Shown one piece after another: positions 47,155 to 56,969 of a stretch of DNA of 64,000 bases (position 1 is the stretch's first letter; the number at the start of each line of letters is the position of its first letter). A program made the translations under genes and the position numbers. The stretch is from Salinicola rhizosphaerae (GTDB lineage: Bacteria; Pseudomonadota; Gammaproteobacteria; Pseudomonadales; Halomonadaceae). The DNA lies in contig NZ_BMZI01000001.1 in NCBI RefSeq assembly GCF_014652715.1, positions 397,623 through 461,622 of the forward strand. Direction: 5' to 3'. Below the pieces are notes generated by a model. It saw only the letters and a list, made by a program, of their open reading frames with translations. It was not told the DNA's origin and ran no database searches.

Positions 47155-47988
47155 CTACGCTTTCTGAATGGCCGGCTGGCAATGGGGGCAACGGTAGAGC
47201 CGTCGCGAGCCGACCATCTGCTTGACGACAGGCGTGCCGCAGGCGTGGCAACCCTCTCCCTCGCGGTTGAAGACCGCATGCCGCCAGCGCGCTCTTCCAG
47301 CTCCCGTCCTTTTGACCCGCTCTCGCCACTCGGGACGGTTAGTGACGCCCGCCTCACGGTATGCCTGCCGAATGGTTCCAAGAATGGTATGCGCAAGGCG
47401 CTGACGCTGCGCGTCGCTCAGATCACAGCTCCTCGCCTCGGGGGGCAGGCCAGCATAGAACAGGATTTCGGAGCGGAGATAGTTGCCGATACCCGCATAG
47501 AAGCGCTGGTCCAGCAGAAGACTGCCCAGCCCACGCCGGGCAAAGCCCTTCATCGAGAGCCGTTCGACGATGGCCGGTGCTGTCACGTCATGGGTCAGTA
47601 GATCAGGGCCCAACCTGGCCAGGAACGGCTGCTGGTCGATGGTGGTACGCGTCCACAGCGAAATATCGGAGGCGCTGTAGAGGCTGGCCATGTGAGTGTC
47701 GGTCTCGATCCGCACGCGTAGCGTTCGCCGGGTGGCTGGCGTCTGCGTCTTGCGATGCACCTTCCAGACCCCGTAAAGCTGGTTGTGCGAGTAGAGAACC
47801 TGATCGTCGGCAAAGCTGATGAGGAGCGCCTTGCCCCAGCTATCGACCGCGGTAATTCCGCTACGGGCGAGCGATGTGGCGTTGGGCTTCAACGCGTCGA
47901 ACGCGAACCAGATACGTTCGATCGACGCATCGACGAGCATCTTGCCGAGCCTATCGGCAACGCGCCGGATTTCCGGTCCTTCGGGCAT
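47155..47988 (-). CDS. nei: endonuclease VIII (Nei)
   Basis: Nei is a base-excision glycosylase/AP lyase that removes oxidised pyrimidines. The 277-residue protein begins MPEGPEIRRVADRLGKMLVD with the catalytic P2 and E3, K53 in DSWGKALL, the H2TH region (GLGSLLLDQRFYAGIGNYLR) and a C-terminal zinc finger with C247, C250, C267 and C270. IWFAFDALKP and YSHNQLYGVWKV are closer to Nei than to MutM. AAGGAAG five bases ahead supports the ATG. It is 60 bp downstream of uvrB on the same strand, so two repair genes sit together. Confidence 0.93.
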   Translation of the reverse strand: MPEGPEIRRVADRLGKMLVDASIERIWFAFDALKPNATSLARSGITAVDSWGKALLISFADDQVLYSHNQLYGVWKVHRKTQTPATRRTLRVRIETDTHMASLYSASDISLWTRTTIDQQPFLARLGPDLLTHDVTAPAIVERLSMKGFARRGLGSLLLDQRFYAGIGNYLRSEILFYAGLPPEARSCDLSDAQRQRLAHTILGTIRQAYREAGVTNRPEWRERVKRTGAGRARWRHAVFNREGEGCHACGTPVVKQMVGSRRLYRCPHCQPAIQKA

Positions 47989-48048
47989 GAGTCTTCCTTG
48001 CGAGCCATTCCGTTGGCTCGAGTCTCGAGTAGGCGGCGTATCTGACGA

Positions 48049-50079
48049 CTAGCCGAGTTCCAAAAGCCTTGCCTTCAGCGTCTGCAGCTGGTCGCGGAGC
48101 TGAGCGGCCTGTTCGAATTCCAGATTTTGCGCGGCTTCGTGCATGCGGTCCTCCAGTTTGCCGATCTCCTTGGTCAACTGAGCCGCATTCATCTCCGCGA
48201 GCGCTTCGCGAGAGTAATTGCCTGGCGCTTCGGCAACCAGCTGCTCCGTCCGCTTGCGACCGCCCTTCCGTCCAGGCGCCTGCGCCCCTTCCATGATGTC
48301 GGCGACCGATTTCGTCACGGTCTTGGGCGTGATGCCGTGACGTTCGTTGTGTTCGACCTGCTTGGCACGTCGCCGCTCGGTTTCGTCCATGGCCTTGCGC
48401 ATCGAATCCGTCACGCGATCGCCATAGAGAATCGCCTTGCCGTGTGCGTTGCGCGCCGCACGACCGATGGTCTGGATCAACGAGCGCTCGGCACGCAGAA
48501 AGCCTTCCTTGTCGGCATCGAGAATCGCGACCAGCGAGACTTCGGGGATATCCAGCCCCTCTCGGAGCAGGTTGATCCCGACAAGGACATCGAACTTGCC
48601 TAGTCGCAAGTCGCGAATGATCTCGACGCGCTCGACCGTATCGATATCCGAATGCAGGTAGCGCACGCGAACATCATGCTCGTCGAGATATTCCGTCAGA
48701 TCCTCGGCCATGCGTTTGGTCAGTGTCGTCACGAGCACGCGCTCGCCGACCTCCAGCCGCAGCCGAATTTCGGAGAGCAGATCGTCGACCTGGGTCGATG
48801 CCGGCCGCACTTCGATTTCCGGGTCGACCAGACCCGTCGGCCGCACGACCTGCTCGACCACCTGGCCGGCATGCTCCTGTTCGTAGGGCCCAGGCGTGGC
48901 GGAGACGAACACCGTCTGGGGCACGATGCCCTCCCACTCCTCGAAGGTCATCGGGCGGTTATCCAGCGCGGAAGGCAGGCGGAAGCCGTACTCGACCAGC
49001 GTCTCCTTGCGCGAGCGGTCGCCACGATACATGCCGCCAACCTGGGGAACGCTGACGTGGGATTCATCGATGAACAGCAGCGCATCGTCGGGCAGATAAT
49101 CGAAAAACGTCGGCGGTGCCTGTCCCGGCGCGCGTCCGGAGAGGTATCGCGAGTAGTTCTCGATGCCGTTGCAGTAGCCGAGTTCCAGCATCATCTCGAT
49201 ATCGTAGAGCGTTCGCTGCTCGAGCCGCTGCGCCTCGACGAGATGCTCGTGCTTGCGCAGATACTCGAGCCGCTCGGCAAGCTCCGCCTTGATCGCGTCG
49301 ATGGCGCCCAGAATGGTGTCGCGCGGCGTCACATAGTGCGTCTTGGGATAGATCGTCATCCGCGGCACCTGGCCCCGCACTTCGCCGGTCAGCGGATCGA
49401 ATAGCCGGATGGAGTCGATCTCGTCATCGAACAGCTCGACCCTGACGCCCTCGTCCTCCGCGTCTGCCGGGAAGATGTCGATGACGTCGCCGCGCACGCG
49501 ATAGGTACCGCGCCGGAAGTCGGCGTCGTTACGCGTGTACTGAAGTTCTGCCAGGCGTCGCAGAAAGCTGCGTTGGTCGATCTGTTCACCGCGGTTGAAG
49601 TGCAGCCGCATCTTCATGTACTGCTCGGGATCACCGAGACCATAGATCGCAGAGACCGACACCACTATCAGCGCATCGCGGCGCTCGAGCAGCGCCTTGG
49701 TAGCGGACAGCCGCATCTGCTCGATGTGATCGTTGATCGACGCATCCTTCTCGATGAAGGTGTCCGAGGACGGCACATAGGCTTCCGGCTGATAGTAGTC
49801 GTAGTAGGAGACGAAGTACTCGACCGCGTTATCGGGGAAGAAGCTCTTGAACTCCCCGTAGAGTTGCGCGGCCAGCGTCTTGTTGGGCGCGAGGACGATC
49901 GTCGGACGCTGCAGCGTCTCGACCACATTGGCCATGGTGAAGGTCTTGCCCGACCCCGTCACCCCCAGCAGCGTCTGGTGCGAAAGGCCGGCACCCAACC
50001 CCTTGACCAGACCGGCGATGGCGGTCGGCTGGTCTCCGGCGGGCCGGTAATTCGACTTGATCTGGAAAGGTTTATTCAT
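48049..50079 (-). CDS. uvrB: excinuclease ABC subunit UvrB
   Basis: UvrB is the damage-verification helicase-like subunit of nucleotide excision repair. The 676-residue protein has Walker [17 protein letters not shown] (39-46), the beta-hairpin region ([19 protein letters not shown]), helicase motifs ([42 protein letters not shown]) and the C-terminal UVR domain ([20 protein letters not shown]) that contacts UvrC. The ATG at 50079 is the family start; its ribosome binding site is weak. I see no LexA box (CTGT-N8-ACAG) in 50080-50266, so SOS control is not evident. Confidence 0.97.
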   Translation of the reverse strand: MNKPFQIKSNYRPAGDQPTAIAGLVKGLGAGLSHQTLLGVTGSGKTFTMANVVETLQRPTIVLAPNKTLAAQLYGEFKSFFPDNAVEYFVSYYDYYQPEAYVPSSDTFIEKDASINDHIEQMRLSATKALLERRDALIVVSVSAIYGLGDPEQYMKMRLHFNRGEQIDQRSFLRRLAELQYTRNDADFRRGTYRVRGDVIDIFPADAEDEGVRVELFDDEIDSIRLFDPLTGEVRGQVPRMTIYPKTHYVTPRDTILGAIDAIKAELAERLEYLRKHEHLVEAQRLEQRTLYDIEMMLELGYCNGIENYSRYLSGRAPGQAPPTFFDYLPDDALLFIDESHVSVPQVGGMYRGDRSRKETLVEYGFRLPSALDNRPMTFEEWEGIVPQTVFVSATPGPYEQEHAGQVVEQVVRPTGLVDPEIEVRPASTQVDDLLSEIRLRLEVGERVLVTTLTKRMAEDLTEYLDEHDVRVRYLHSDIDTVERVEIIRDLRLGKFDVLVGINLLREGLDIPEVSLVAILDADKEGFLRAERSLIQTIGRAARNAHGKAILYGDRVTDSMRKAMDETERRRAKQVEHNERHGITPKTVTKSVADIMEGAQAPGRKGGRKRTEQLVAEAPGNYSREALAEMNAAQLTKEIGKLEDRMHEAAQNLEFEQAAQLRDQLQTLKARLLELG

Positions 50080-50161
50080 GGCTACTAGTTAGGGTCCGAA
50101 TGATCGACCTTCAAGGGCCGTGAAGACGAAATGGTGTCGGCAAAGGCAGATTGAATGAGGC

Positions 50162-50196
50162 GTGGTGAAAAAAGTGCGAGTGGTGAAAAAGCGCGA
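50162..50196. repeat. tandem 17-18-bp direct repeat upstream of uvrB
   Basis: GTGGTGAAAAAAGTGCGA (50162-50179) is followed at once by GTGGTGAAAAAGCGCGA (50180-50196). The pair lies about 85-115 bases before the uvrB start, between uvrB and the small upstream gene. Two adjacent near-identical sites with helical-turn-like spacing (18 bp) could be a regulator site; no known operator is matched. Confidence 0.6.
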
Positions 50197-50266
50197 ATAG
50201 AAAGGAAAGGGTCTACAACCCCGCGCCGTACTTCGACGACTGCGGCGACTGGATAGCCGTCGCGAC

Positions 50267-50464
50267 TCATTCAGCCGAGAACCGCGCATCTACTGCTGCG
50301 ACGGCACGAATGAGCGTGACCCGATCGACGCGCCCTTCGACTTCTGCCCATTCACGCCCGATGTCGACACTGTCCACCCCATCGACCATCATCAACGCGC
50401 TGGTCAGACGGTTGAGGTCTTCGGGCGTCGTCACGCCTTTCAATGTCAGACTGATCTGCGCCAT
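50267..50464 (-). CDS. small ferredoxin-fold (heavy-metal-associated-like) protein without CxxC
   Basis: This is a 65-residue protein (MAQISLTLKGVTTPEDLNRL...) with an apparent beta-alpha-beta-beta-alpha-beta pattern like HMA domains: a helix with DLNRLTSALMMVDGVDSVDI and the second half EVEGRVDRVTLIRAVAAVDA. The metal-binding MxCxxC motif of HMA proteins is missing, and the protein has no cysteine. AGGAAA just upstream supports the ATG at 50464. It lies upstream of uvrB on the same strand and diverges from ygfZ. Function unknown. Confidence 0.75.
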   Translation of the reverse strand: MAQISLTLKGVTTPEDLNRLTSALMMVDGVDSVDIGREWAEVEGRVDRVTLIRAVAAVDARFSAE

Positions 50465-50671
50465 GGTTTCCTCGTGCAACGGTGAATTCTGTCGAAAATG
50501 TCTCGCCCGACCGCCTCGGGCCGGTGGCTGCCCACCGGACGCACCGAGCAGCGCGACCGGGCAGCCAATCAGGATAGCACGCTCGGCCAGGCGCATGACG
50601 TTGCAATAGCCGAGCGCCGCCACCATCTTGAGTCGGCGCAAGGCGACATTCCCTACCCGTGGAGAGAACGA

Positions 50672-51712
50672 ATGAATGACTGGATGGCGCACCTCAAGGC
50701 ACACGGGGGCCGACTCGACGACGGCGATCGCTGGCATTTCTCCGAGGAAGCCGATACTGACCAGGGCGACGCCCGTCTGGTGCCGTTGACGCATCTGGCG
50801 ATAATCGCCTGCGAAGGCCCCGACGCAGCCCGTTTCCTGCAAGGGCAGATGAGCGCCAACATCGACCATGCGAATGGGCAATTTGCACCGCTGACAGCCT
50901 TCTGTTCACCGAAGGGCCGGATGCTGGCCAACGCGGAGATCCTGAAAACGGGCCCCACCGCCTACCGGCTGATTCTCGACGCCACCCTGGCCGATCCGCT
51001 GATCCAGCAGCTCGGCAAGTATGCACCGTTCTACAAGATCGAGCTCAAGCGCCGTGACGATCTTGCGTTGATCGGCCTGATCGGTTCGATCGAGGGCACG
51101 CTGCCGGAGGCGCTCCCGGTACTTCCGACCAAGGCCTGGCACATGGCCCAGCAGGATGAATCGATTGCCCTGCGTCTGCCTTCGCCGAGTCCGCGCTGGC
51201 TTCTGGCCTTGCCTCAGAATACGGCGATCGAGCAGTGGGGCCGACTCACGGCAATCGCTCGCCCCGCTGATGATGGGCTCTGGCAGCGGGCCGATATTGA
51301 TGCCGGGGTTGCCTGGCTCAACGCCGAACACAGCGACAGCCTGTTGCCGCAGATGATCAATTGGGAAGCACTGGGCGGCATCAGTTTTCGCAAGGGGTGT
51401 TACACCGGACAGGAAGTGGTCGCTCGTGCCCATTTTCGCGGTCAGGTCAAACGTCGGCTTCAGATCGCGAGCCTCGCCGACGCCAAGTTGCCGGCTCAAG
51501 GAAGCGAGGTGCTCACCGACGAAGGCAAGCGTGTCGGTGAGCTGTTCCGCGCACAGCCTGCCGCTGGCGGCGCCTCCTGCGACGTGCTGGTCATAGTCAA
51601 TACCGCGCTCGAGGAGGATGCGGCGCTATCCGTCGACGGCCGGCGCCTCGAGCTCAAGCCACTGCCCTACCCGCTGGAACGGCTCGACCCGGAGAGCGCG
51701 ATCAGCGCCTGA
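50672..51712 (+). CDS. ygfZ: folate-binding iron-sulfur cluster protein YgfZ
   Basis: YgfZ is a tetrahydrofolate-binding protein that helps maintain certain iron-sulfur enzymes such as MiaB. The 346-residue protein belongs to the GcvT-like family and has the YgfZ signature FRKGCYTGQEVVARAHFRGQ with the essential cysteine. GGAG eight bases ahead supports the ATG at 50672; the frame extends 58 codons upstream without similarity. It is a single gene converging with tatD. Confidence 0.92.
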   Translation: MNDWMAHLKAHGGRLDDGDRWHFSEEADTDQGDARLVPLTHLAIIACEGPDAARFLQGQMSANIDHANGQFAPLTAFCSPKGRMLANAEILKTGPTAYRLILDATLADPLIQQLGKYAPFYKIELKRRDDLALIGLIGSIEGTLPEALPVLPTKAWHMAQQDESIALRLPSPSPRWLLALPQNTAIEQWGRLTAIARPADDGLWQRADIDAGVAWLNAEHSDSLLPQMINWEALGGISFRKGCYTGQEVVARAHFRGQVKRRLQIASLADAKLPAQGSEVLTDEGKRVGELFRAQPAAGGASCDVLVIVNTALEEDAALSVDGRRLELKPLPYPLERLDPESAISA

Positions 51713-51756
51713 AAACATTATCCGCGGCTGCAACGTCGTCAGCGTCCGAGACTGGG

Positions 51757-52563
51757 TCAGCCGCAGTGGCTGCCCAAGCCAAACAGCCGCTGCGCATTAC
51801 GCCGGGCGAGCTCGGCCACGCGGCCGGGCGCCTGTCGACGCAGATGGGCAACATGGTCCAGCGTTTCGATCAGCCGCGCGGGCTCATTGCGCTGGCCTTG
51901 ATAGCCGGACAGCGGCATATCGGGGCTGTCGGTCTCCAGTACGAACGCTTCGTCTGGCAATGACCGGACCACTCGGTGCAGCCGCTGCGCACGGGAGTAT
52001 GTGAGCGCGCCCCCCAGGCCTAGCGTGTAGCCGAGATCGACGAAGCGCCTGGCCTGCTGCTCGCTTCCGCCGAAGGCATGGATCAATCCGCGAGCCGGCA
52101 GGTCGAGCTGCCGCAGGCGTTTGGCGACCTGGTCATCGGCATGGACGCAGTGGATGACCACCGGCAGACGGGCCCGTCTGGCTAGCTGCAACTGGGCTTC
52201 GAACAGCGCCCACTGGCGTGTCAGCGTCTGCTCGAAGCGAGCATCGATGCCGCACTCACCGATGCCGACGAGACCGGGCACCGTCTGGAGTTCGTGCTCC
52301 AGCGCCTGGATATCGTCGTCACCGTGAGCGTCGATGAAATAAGGATGCAGGCCGAGCGACACGACGACATCGGCGCGCCCCGCAAGGGCCTTGACGCCGG
52401 CCCAGCGGGCGCGCGTCGTGCCCGGCACCATGAAACGCGAGACACCGGCGGCGCGCGCCCGAGCGAAGACCGCGTCCCGGTCGGCGTCGAAGACGTCGAA
52501 ATCCAGATGGCAGTGGGCATCGAACAGCGCCGGAGCCCCTCCCGAGGCAGTGGACGCGGACAT
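51757..52563 (-). CDS. tatD: TatD-family metal-dependent DNase
   Basis: This is a 268-residue TIM-barrel metal hydrolase of the TatD family with the first metal pair in LFDAHCHLDFDVF (H17, H19), the GIGECGIDARFE glutamate, IHCVHADDQ histidine, HAFGGSEQQ and the aspartate of LETDSPDMPL. TatD proteins are 3'-5' nucleases in DNA repair or decay. It starts 17 bases after the mscL stop, so mscL and tatD probably form one transcript. Confidence 0.92.
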   Translation of the reverse strand: MSASTASGGAPALFDAHCHLDFDVFDADRDAVFARARAAGVSRFMVPGTTRARWAGVKALAGRADVVVSLGLHPYFIDAHGDDDIQALEHELQTVPGLVGIGECGIDARFEQTLTRQWALFEAQLQLARRARLPVVIHCVHADDQVAKRLRQLDLPARGLIHAFGGSEQQARRFVDLGYTLGLGGALTYSRAQRLHRVVRSLPDEAFVLETDSPDMPLSGYQGQRNEPARLIETLDHVAHLRRQAPGRVAELARRNAQRLFGLGSHCG

Positions 52564-52580
52564 ATAGCAACGCTATCCGT

Positions 52581-53066
52581 TCAAGCGGATGCCGGCTCTT
52601 CCCCTGGCGGGAGATCCGCCGTGCAGTGGCCACACTTGGTCGCCTTGATGGGAATGGTCATGAAGCAGTGAGGGCACGCCTTGTCGGTGGGTGCCTTGGG
52701 CGCGACGGCTTCCTCGCGCTTCATGCGGTTGATGCTGCGAACCAACAGGAATACGACAAAGGCAACGATGATGAAGCTGATCACCGCGTTCAGGAACAGC
52801 CCGTAGTCCAGCGTGACCGCACCGGCCTGCTGCGCCGCCGTCAGCGAAGCGTAGGGCCCGGGCTCCCCGCCCTCCTTCAGCACGACGAAGAAGTTGGAAA
52901 AATCGACTCCGCCGATCAGCAGGCCGAGGATCGGGTTCATGATGTTCTTGACCAGACTCTGCACGATCAGCGTGAAGGCACCGCCGATGATGATACCGAC
53001 CGCCATATCGACCACGTTGCCCTTGACGGCAAATTCGCGGAACTCCTTCAGAAATTTAGAAGCCAT
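52581..53066 (-). CDS. mscL: large-conductance mechanosensitive channel MscL with C-terminal zinc ribbon
   Basis: MscL opens under membrane tension and releases solutes during hypo-osmotic shock, which is crucial for an ectoine-accumulating halophile. The 161-residue protein has the MscL start [20 protein letters not shown], helix TM1 (about 15-45), the periplasmic loop and TM2 ([19 protein letters not shown]). Instead of the usual C-terminal amphipathic helix, the tail carries [20 protein letters not shown], a CxxC-x12-CxxC zinc-ribbon pattern. AAGGAG ten bases ahead supports the ATG at 53066. tatD follows on the same strand. Confidence 0.95.
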   Translation of the reverse strand: MASKFLKEFREFAVKGNVVDMAVGIIIGGAFTLIVQSLVKNIMNPILGLLIGGVDFSNFFVVLKEGGEPGPYASLTAAQQAGAVTLDYGLFLNAVISFIIVAFVVFLLVRSINRMKREEAVAPKAPTDKACPHCFMTIPIKATKCGHCTADLPPGEEPASA

Positions 53067-53340
53067 TGGCGGTTTCTCCTTTTTTACATCGATCAGCTCG
53101 GATCGACCTTTTCAGTTCGACTTGTTCAGCTCGACGGGGGTTCACGGACCGGGACCGGATCGTGTTTCCGTTGCAACATTCGGTTTGATGAGACGCTGAT
53201 GATGGATCGAGCCTGAGCATGGCCGGCTCCAATCCATCCTGAGTGAGCATGGTGCAAGCGGCCGAAACCGGCAAGCTGGAAAACGCCCCCTACCGCCAGC
53301 TCGCGTCGCCGGCGAGCCACCCTGATCAAACCCGATGGCC

Positions 53341-54930
53341 TCAGTGTTCACGGGTAGCGCGGAACTCGATCTCCGGCCATCGTTCCTGAGTCATCTGCAG
53401 ATTGACCCGTGTCGGCGCCAGGTAGGTCAGGTAGTCGCCACCATCCAGCGCCAGGTTGGTGCTCGCCTTGCGCTTGAACTCGTCGAGCTTCTTGGCGTCC
53501 TGGCAATAGATCCAGCGTGCCGTGTTGACGTTGACCGCCTCGTAGATACAGTCGACCTTGTACTCCTCCTTGAGGCGATGGGCGACGACATCGAACTGCA
53601 GCGTGCCCACTGCGCCAACGATCAGATCGTTGTTGTCCAGCGGCATGAACACCTGGGTCGCGCCCTCTTCCGACAGCTGCTGAAGCCCCTTCTGCAGCGC
53701 CTTCATCTTCAGCGGATCCCGCAGTCGCACACGGCGGAAAAGCTCGGGCGCGAAGTGCGGAATACCGACGAAACGCATCTCCTCACCGGCGCTGAAGGTA
53801 TCGCCGATCTGGATGGTTCCGTGATTGTGCAGACCGATGATGTCGCCCGGCCAGGCTTCCTCAACGTGAGCACGGTCCGAGGCCATGAACGTCAGCGCGT
53901 CGGCAATCTTGACGTCCTTGCCGATTCGCACGTGGCGCATCTTCATGTTGCGCTCGTACTTGCCGGAACAGATGCGCAGGAATGCCACGCGGTCGCGATG
54001 CTTCGGGTCCATGTTGGCCTGGATCTTGAAAACGAAGCCGGTGAAACGGCCATCATCGGCGATCACCTCCCGCGCATCGGTCTCCCGGGGCTGGGGGGCG
54101 GGGGCGAATTCCACGAAGCCGTCGAGCATCTCCCGCACGCCGAAGTTCCCCATGGCGGTGCCGAAGTAGACCGGCGTCAGCTCGCCGCGCCGATAGGCCT
54201 CGAGATCGAATTCATGGGAGGCACCACGAACGAGCTCGATCTCCATGCGCAGCTCTTCTGCGGCGCTCTCGCCCAGTAGCGCATCGACTTCGGGACTGTC
54301 GAGCCCCTCGATGCGCTTGTCGTCCGGAATCCGGTTCCCTTGCCCCTGCTTGTAGAGGTGAATGACGTCGTTGTAGAGGTGATAGACCCCCTTGAACGCA
54401 CGCCCCATGCCGATCGGCCAGGTCATCGGCGCACACTGGATGTTCAGCACCGTCTCGATCTCGTCCATGACCTCGATCGGGTCGCGAGTCTCGCGGTCCA
54501 TCTTGTTGATGAACGTGAGAATCGGGGTCGTGCGAAGGCGGCAGACCTCCATCAGCTTGACCGTCCGGTCCTCGACGCCCTTGGCGCCGTCGATGACCAT
54601 CAGCGCGGAGTCCACCGCCGTCAGCGTGCGATAGGTATCCTCGGAAAAATCTTCGTGGCCGGGCGTATCGAGCAGGTTGACGATACGATCGTTATAGGGG
54701 AACTGCATCACCGAGGTCGTCACGGAGATGCCGCGCTCCTGCTCCATCTTCATCCAGTCCGAAGTCGCGTGGCGCTCGGCGCGCTTGCTCTTGACCGAGC
54801 CGGCGAGCTGGATGGCGTTGCCGAACAGCAGCATCTTCTCGGTAATGGTGGTCTTGCCGGCATCCGGGTGGCTGATGATGGCGAACGTGCGGCGCAGCGC
54901 CGCCTCCTGGGCGATCTGAGTCTCTGACAT
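53341..54930 (-). CDS. prfC: peptide chain release factor 3
   Basis: RF3 is the GTPase that recycles RF1 and RF2 from the ribosome after peptide release. The 529-residue protein has the same length as E. coli RF3 and the G motifs: SHPDAGKTT (G1), [12 protein letters not shown] (G2), [14 protein letters not shown] (G3) and FINKMDRE (G4). The ATG at 54930 ([20 protein letters not shown]) agrees with the family; an upstream 30-codon extension is not conserved. It stands alone, with 280 bp on either side. Confidence 0.97.
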   Translation of the reverse strand: MSETQIAQEAALRRTFAIISHPDAGKTTITEKMLLFGNAIQLAGSVKSKRAERHATSDWMKMEQERGISVTTSVMQFPYNDRIVNLLDTPGHEDFSEDTYRTLTAVDSALMVIDGAKGVEDRTVKLMEVCRLRTTPILTFINKMDRETRDPIEVMDEIETVLNIQCAPMTWPIGMGRAFKGVYHLYNDVIHLYKQGQGNRIPDDKRIEGLDSPEVDALLGESAAEELRMEIELVRGASHEFDLEAYRRGELTPVYFGTAMGNFGVREMLDGFVEFAPAPQPRETDAREVIADDGRFTGFVFKIQANMDPKHRDRVAFLRICSGKYERNMKMRHVRIGKDVKIADALTFMASDRAHVEEAWPGDIIGLHNHGTIQIGDTFSAGEEMRFVGIPHFAPELFRRVRLRDPLKMKALQKGLQQLSEEGATQVFMPLDNNDLIVGAVGTLQFDVVAHRLKEEYKVDCIYEAVNVNTARWIYCQDAKKLDEFKRKASTNLALDGGDYLTYLAPTRVNLQMTQERWPEIEFRATREH

Positions 54931-55215
54931 CGACGGATTCACTACTTGATGGGTTGTCAGCTCGCGAAGGCGAGCGTGAACCGCGAGACGCGGCAATGGC
55001 GGCGATTGTACGCGCTGCATTCACCGAGGTGTAGCAGTCGGCAGGCAACGCCTATCGAGTCCGGCACCACGAAGCGCCAAACAGCGCCTCTTTCGACCCT
55101 CAGCTCGCGTTGATGTCCACGGTCATCCAGTGTCAGTGTGTCGCGACAGGCGTTCCTCACGACACTTGGTCGCACGGCGCGTCAAGAATGCACATTCACG
55201 AGACCAGGATTAGAC

Positions 55216-55485
55216 ATGATGACAGTGACCCCGAGCGATTTGCCGGATACCGGCGAGGCCGACGTTCTCGGCTTCGACTGTGACGAGCGCCCGCTCAAGG
55301 CGGGAGACTCCATCGAGCGGGTCGATGCCCGGCAAACCGGAGAACAGAGCGGTCCGGCAACCATCCTGGGGCTGTCGGAGCGCAATACCCTCGGCGATGC
55401 CGTCCAGACGCTCGCACTGAGCGATGGCGGCGTCGCTTATGATCTCCATTGTCGGAAACTGGCGGGGCCAGCGACGAAGCACTGA
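55216..55485 (+). CDS. small hypothetical protein
   Basis: I do not recognise this 89-residue protein. It begins MMTVTPSDLPDTGEADVLGF and is acidic and soluble, with short beta-like segments (LKAGDSIERVD, SGPATILGLSERNTLG, VQTLALSDGGVAYD); two cysteines, no membrane segment. AGGATT eight bases ahead supports the start at 55216 (or 55219). Third-position GC bias looks like that of neighbouring genes, which argues for real coding. It diverges from prfC and precedes the regBA pair by 179 bp. The AGDSIERVDARQTGEQSG part could form a small SH3/KOW-like barrel, but that is a guess. Confidence 0.65.
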   Translation: MMTVTPSDLPDTGEADVLGFDCDERPLKAGDSIERVDARQTGEQSGPATILGLSERNTLGDAVQTLALSDGGVAYDLHCRKLAGPATKH

Positions 55486-55664
55486 GCGCAAACGCGGCAC
55501 GCTCCCGCTCTCGCGATAAACGAGCCTGGGATACCTTGGCCTTGGGATAATCGCGCCCTGCGACAATTGGGCGCTGTCACGACCACACTCGAGATCGACA
55601 ATCCTCTCACGCGGCAACGTTGGCTGCGCTACCATAGCGCTATTCCTGCCGCACCGGAGAGATC

Positions 55665-56936
55665 ATGCTGCAACCGCTTCCACTCTCGACGCCGAACCGC
55701 AATCTGGTTCGCCTGACGATCGTGCGCGGTATCACCTGGACCGGCTTTCTCGCCGCGATCATCTTCGGTATCGAGGTGCTGCAGTTCCAGCTTCACGTGC
55801 TGCCGGTCATTTCCATCATTGTCGCGATGGGGCTTTTCAACATCGCTACCTGGTGGCGTCTCGGCCGCCCCCGCGCGGTCACGGATACGGAATATCTGCT
55901 GCACTGGCTGATCGACATTGCCGGGCTCAGCCTGCTCTTCTACTACACGGGCGGCTCGACCAACCCGTTCATCACCTATCTGCTGGTTCCCCTGGCGATC
56001 GCCGCATCTACCCTGCCCTGGTCCTACGCGTGGATCATCGCCTTTGCTGCCACGGCCAGCTACACCTTCATGATGATCTTCTACGAGCCGGTACCGCAGC
56101 TCACCAACAGCACTATCATTCAGGGCGTCCAGCTTCATACGCTCGGCATGTGGCTGAATTTTATCCTCTCCGGTGGCTTGCTGACCTATTTCATCTTCAA
56201 GATGGCGCAGACGCTGCGCCGCCGTGACATGACCCTTTCCCGCACGCGGGAGGCGGCGCTTCGCAACGAGCAGATTCTCGCCGTGGCCACCCAGGCGGCC
56301 GGCACCGCCCACGAGCTCGGCACGCCGCTGTCGACGATGGCGGTGCTGCTCAAGGAGATGCGCAACGAAGCCCAGGATCAGCCAGCGCTCCAGGAAGATA
56401 TCGATCTGCTGCGCCAGCAGGTCGATACCTGCAAACAGCGCCTGCAGGCACTGGTCGCCAGCGCTGACCGTCGCCGACTCGAGAAACCGGAGACGCTGCG
56501 CGCGATTCCCTGGCTGGAATCGCTGATCCAGCGCTGGCTGGTGCTGCGCCCCGATGTGCAGCACCGCCTGGAGATCCAGGACAAACGCGGCCAACCCTGG
56601 ATCGCCGTCGATACCACTCTTGAGCAGGCCATGATCAATCTGCTCAACAACGCCGCCGATGCCAGCCCGGAGTCGATCGTCACGCGTCTCGACTGGGACG
56701 CCGAGGAGATCGTCATCGACATTCAGGATCACGGCCCCGGCATACCGATGTCGATTGCCGATCAGCTCGGCGACACCTTTATTTCGACCAAGAGCAAAGG
56801 CATGGGAATCGGCCTCTTCCTGACCCATGCCACGGTCAATCGTTTCGGTGGCGGCGTGAGCCTTTACAATCACGAGGAAGGCGGCACCCTGACGGAAGTC
56901 AAACTGCCGCGCGTCCCGGCAGGCGAAAGCGTCTGA
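55665..56936 (+). CDS. redox-responsive sensor histidine kinase, RegB/PrrB/ActS family
   Basis: This is an inner-membrane sensor kinase that controls respiration-related genes by redox state. The 423-residue protein has six hydrophobic helices (about 20-180), the quinone-site motif GGSTNPF (96-102) of RegB, the H-box TAHELGTPLSTM (H216), a cysteine in the redox box (LLRQQVDTCKQRL, C256) and the ATPase N and G boxes (NLLNNAADAS, DHGPGIP, GMGIGLFL). GGAGAG five bases ahead supports the ATG. The response regulator follows 33 bp later. RegBA/RoxSR systems are known in pseudomonads and alphaproteobacteria. Confidence 0.92.
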   Translation: MLQPLPLSTPNRNLVRLTIVRGITWTGFLAAIIFGIEVLQFQLHVLPVISIIVAMGLFNIATWWRLGRPRAVTDTEYLLHWLIDIAGLSLLFYYTGGSTNPFITYLLVPLAIAASTLPWSYAWIIAFAATASYTFMMIFYEPVPQLTNSTIIQGVQLHTLGMWLNFILSGGLLTYFIFKMAQTLRRRDMTLSRTREAALRNEQILAVATQAAGTAHELGTPLSTMAVLLKEMRNEAQDQPALQEDIDLLRQQVDTCKQRLQALVASADRRRLEKPETLRAIPWLESLIQRWLVLRPDVQHRLEIQDKRGQPWIAVDTTLEQAMINLLNNAADASPESIVTRLDWDAEEIVIDIQDHGPGIPMSIADQLGDTFISTKSKGMGIGLFLTHATVNRFGGGVSLYNHEEGGTLTEVKLPRVPAGESV

Positions 56937-56969
56937 GGACGCCCCATCTACTGTACTGAGGATTCGCTG

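Noticed and set aside
11095-53300. The 14-mer CGCCCCCTACCGCC appears near 11086 and near 53285
   Set aside because: Two copies of a short GC-rich word without flanking similarity are not enough for a repeat family.
53067-53340. Several overlapping short frames between mscL and prfC
   Set aside because: All are Arg/Ser-rich with no ribosome binding site or recognisable motif; I see only non-coding sequence here.
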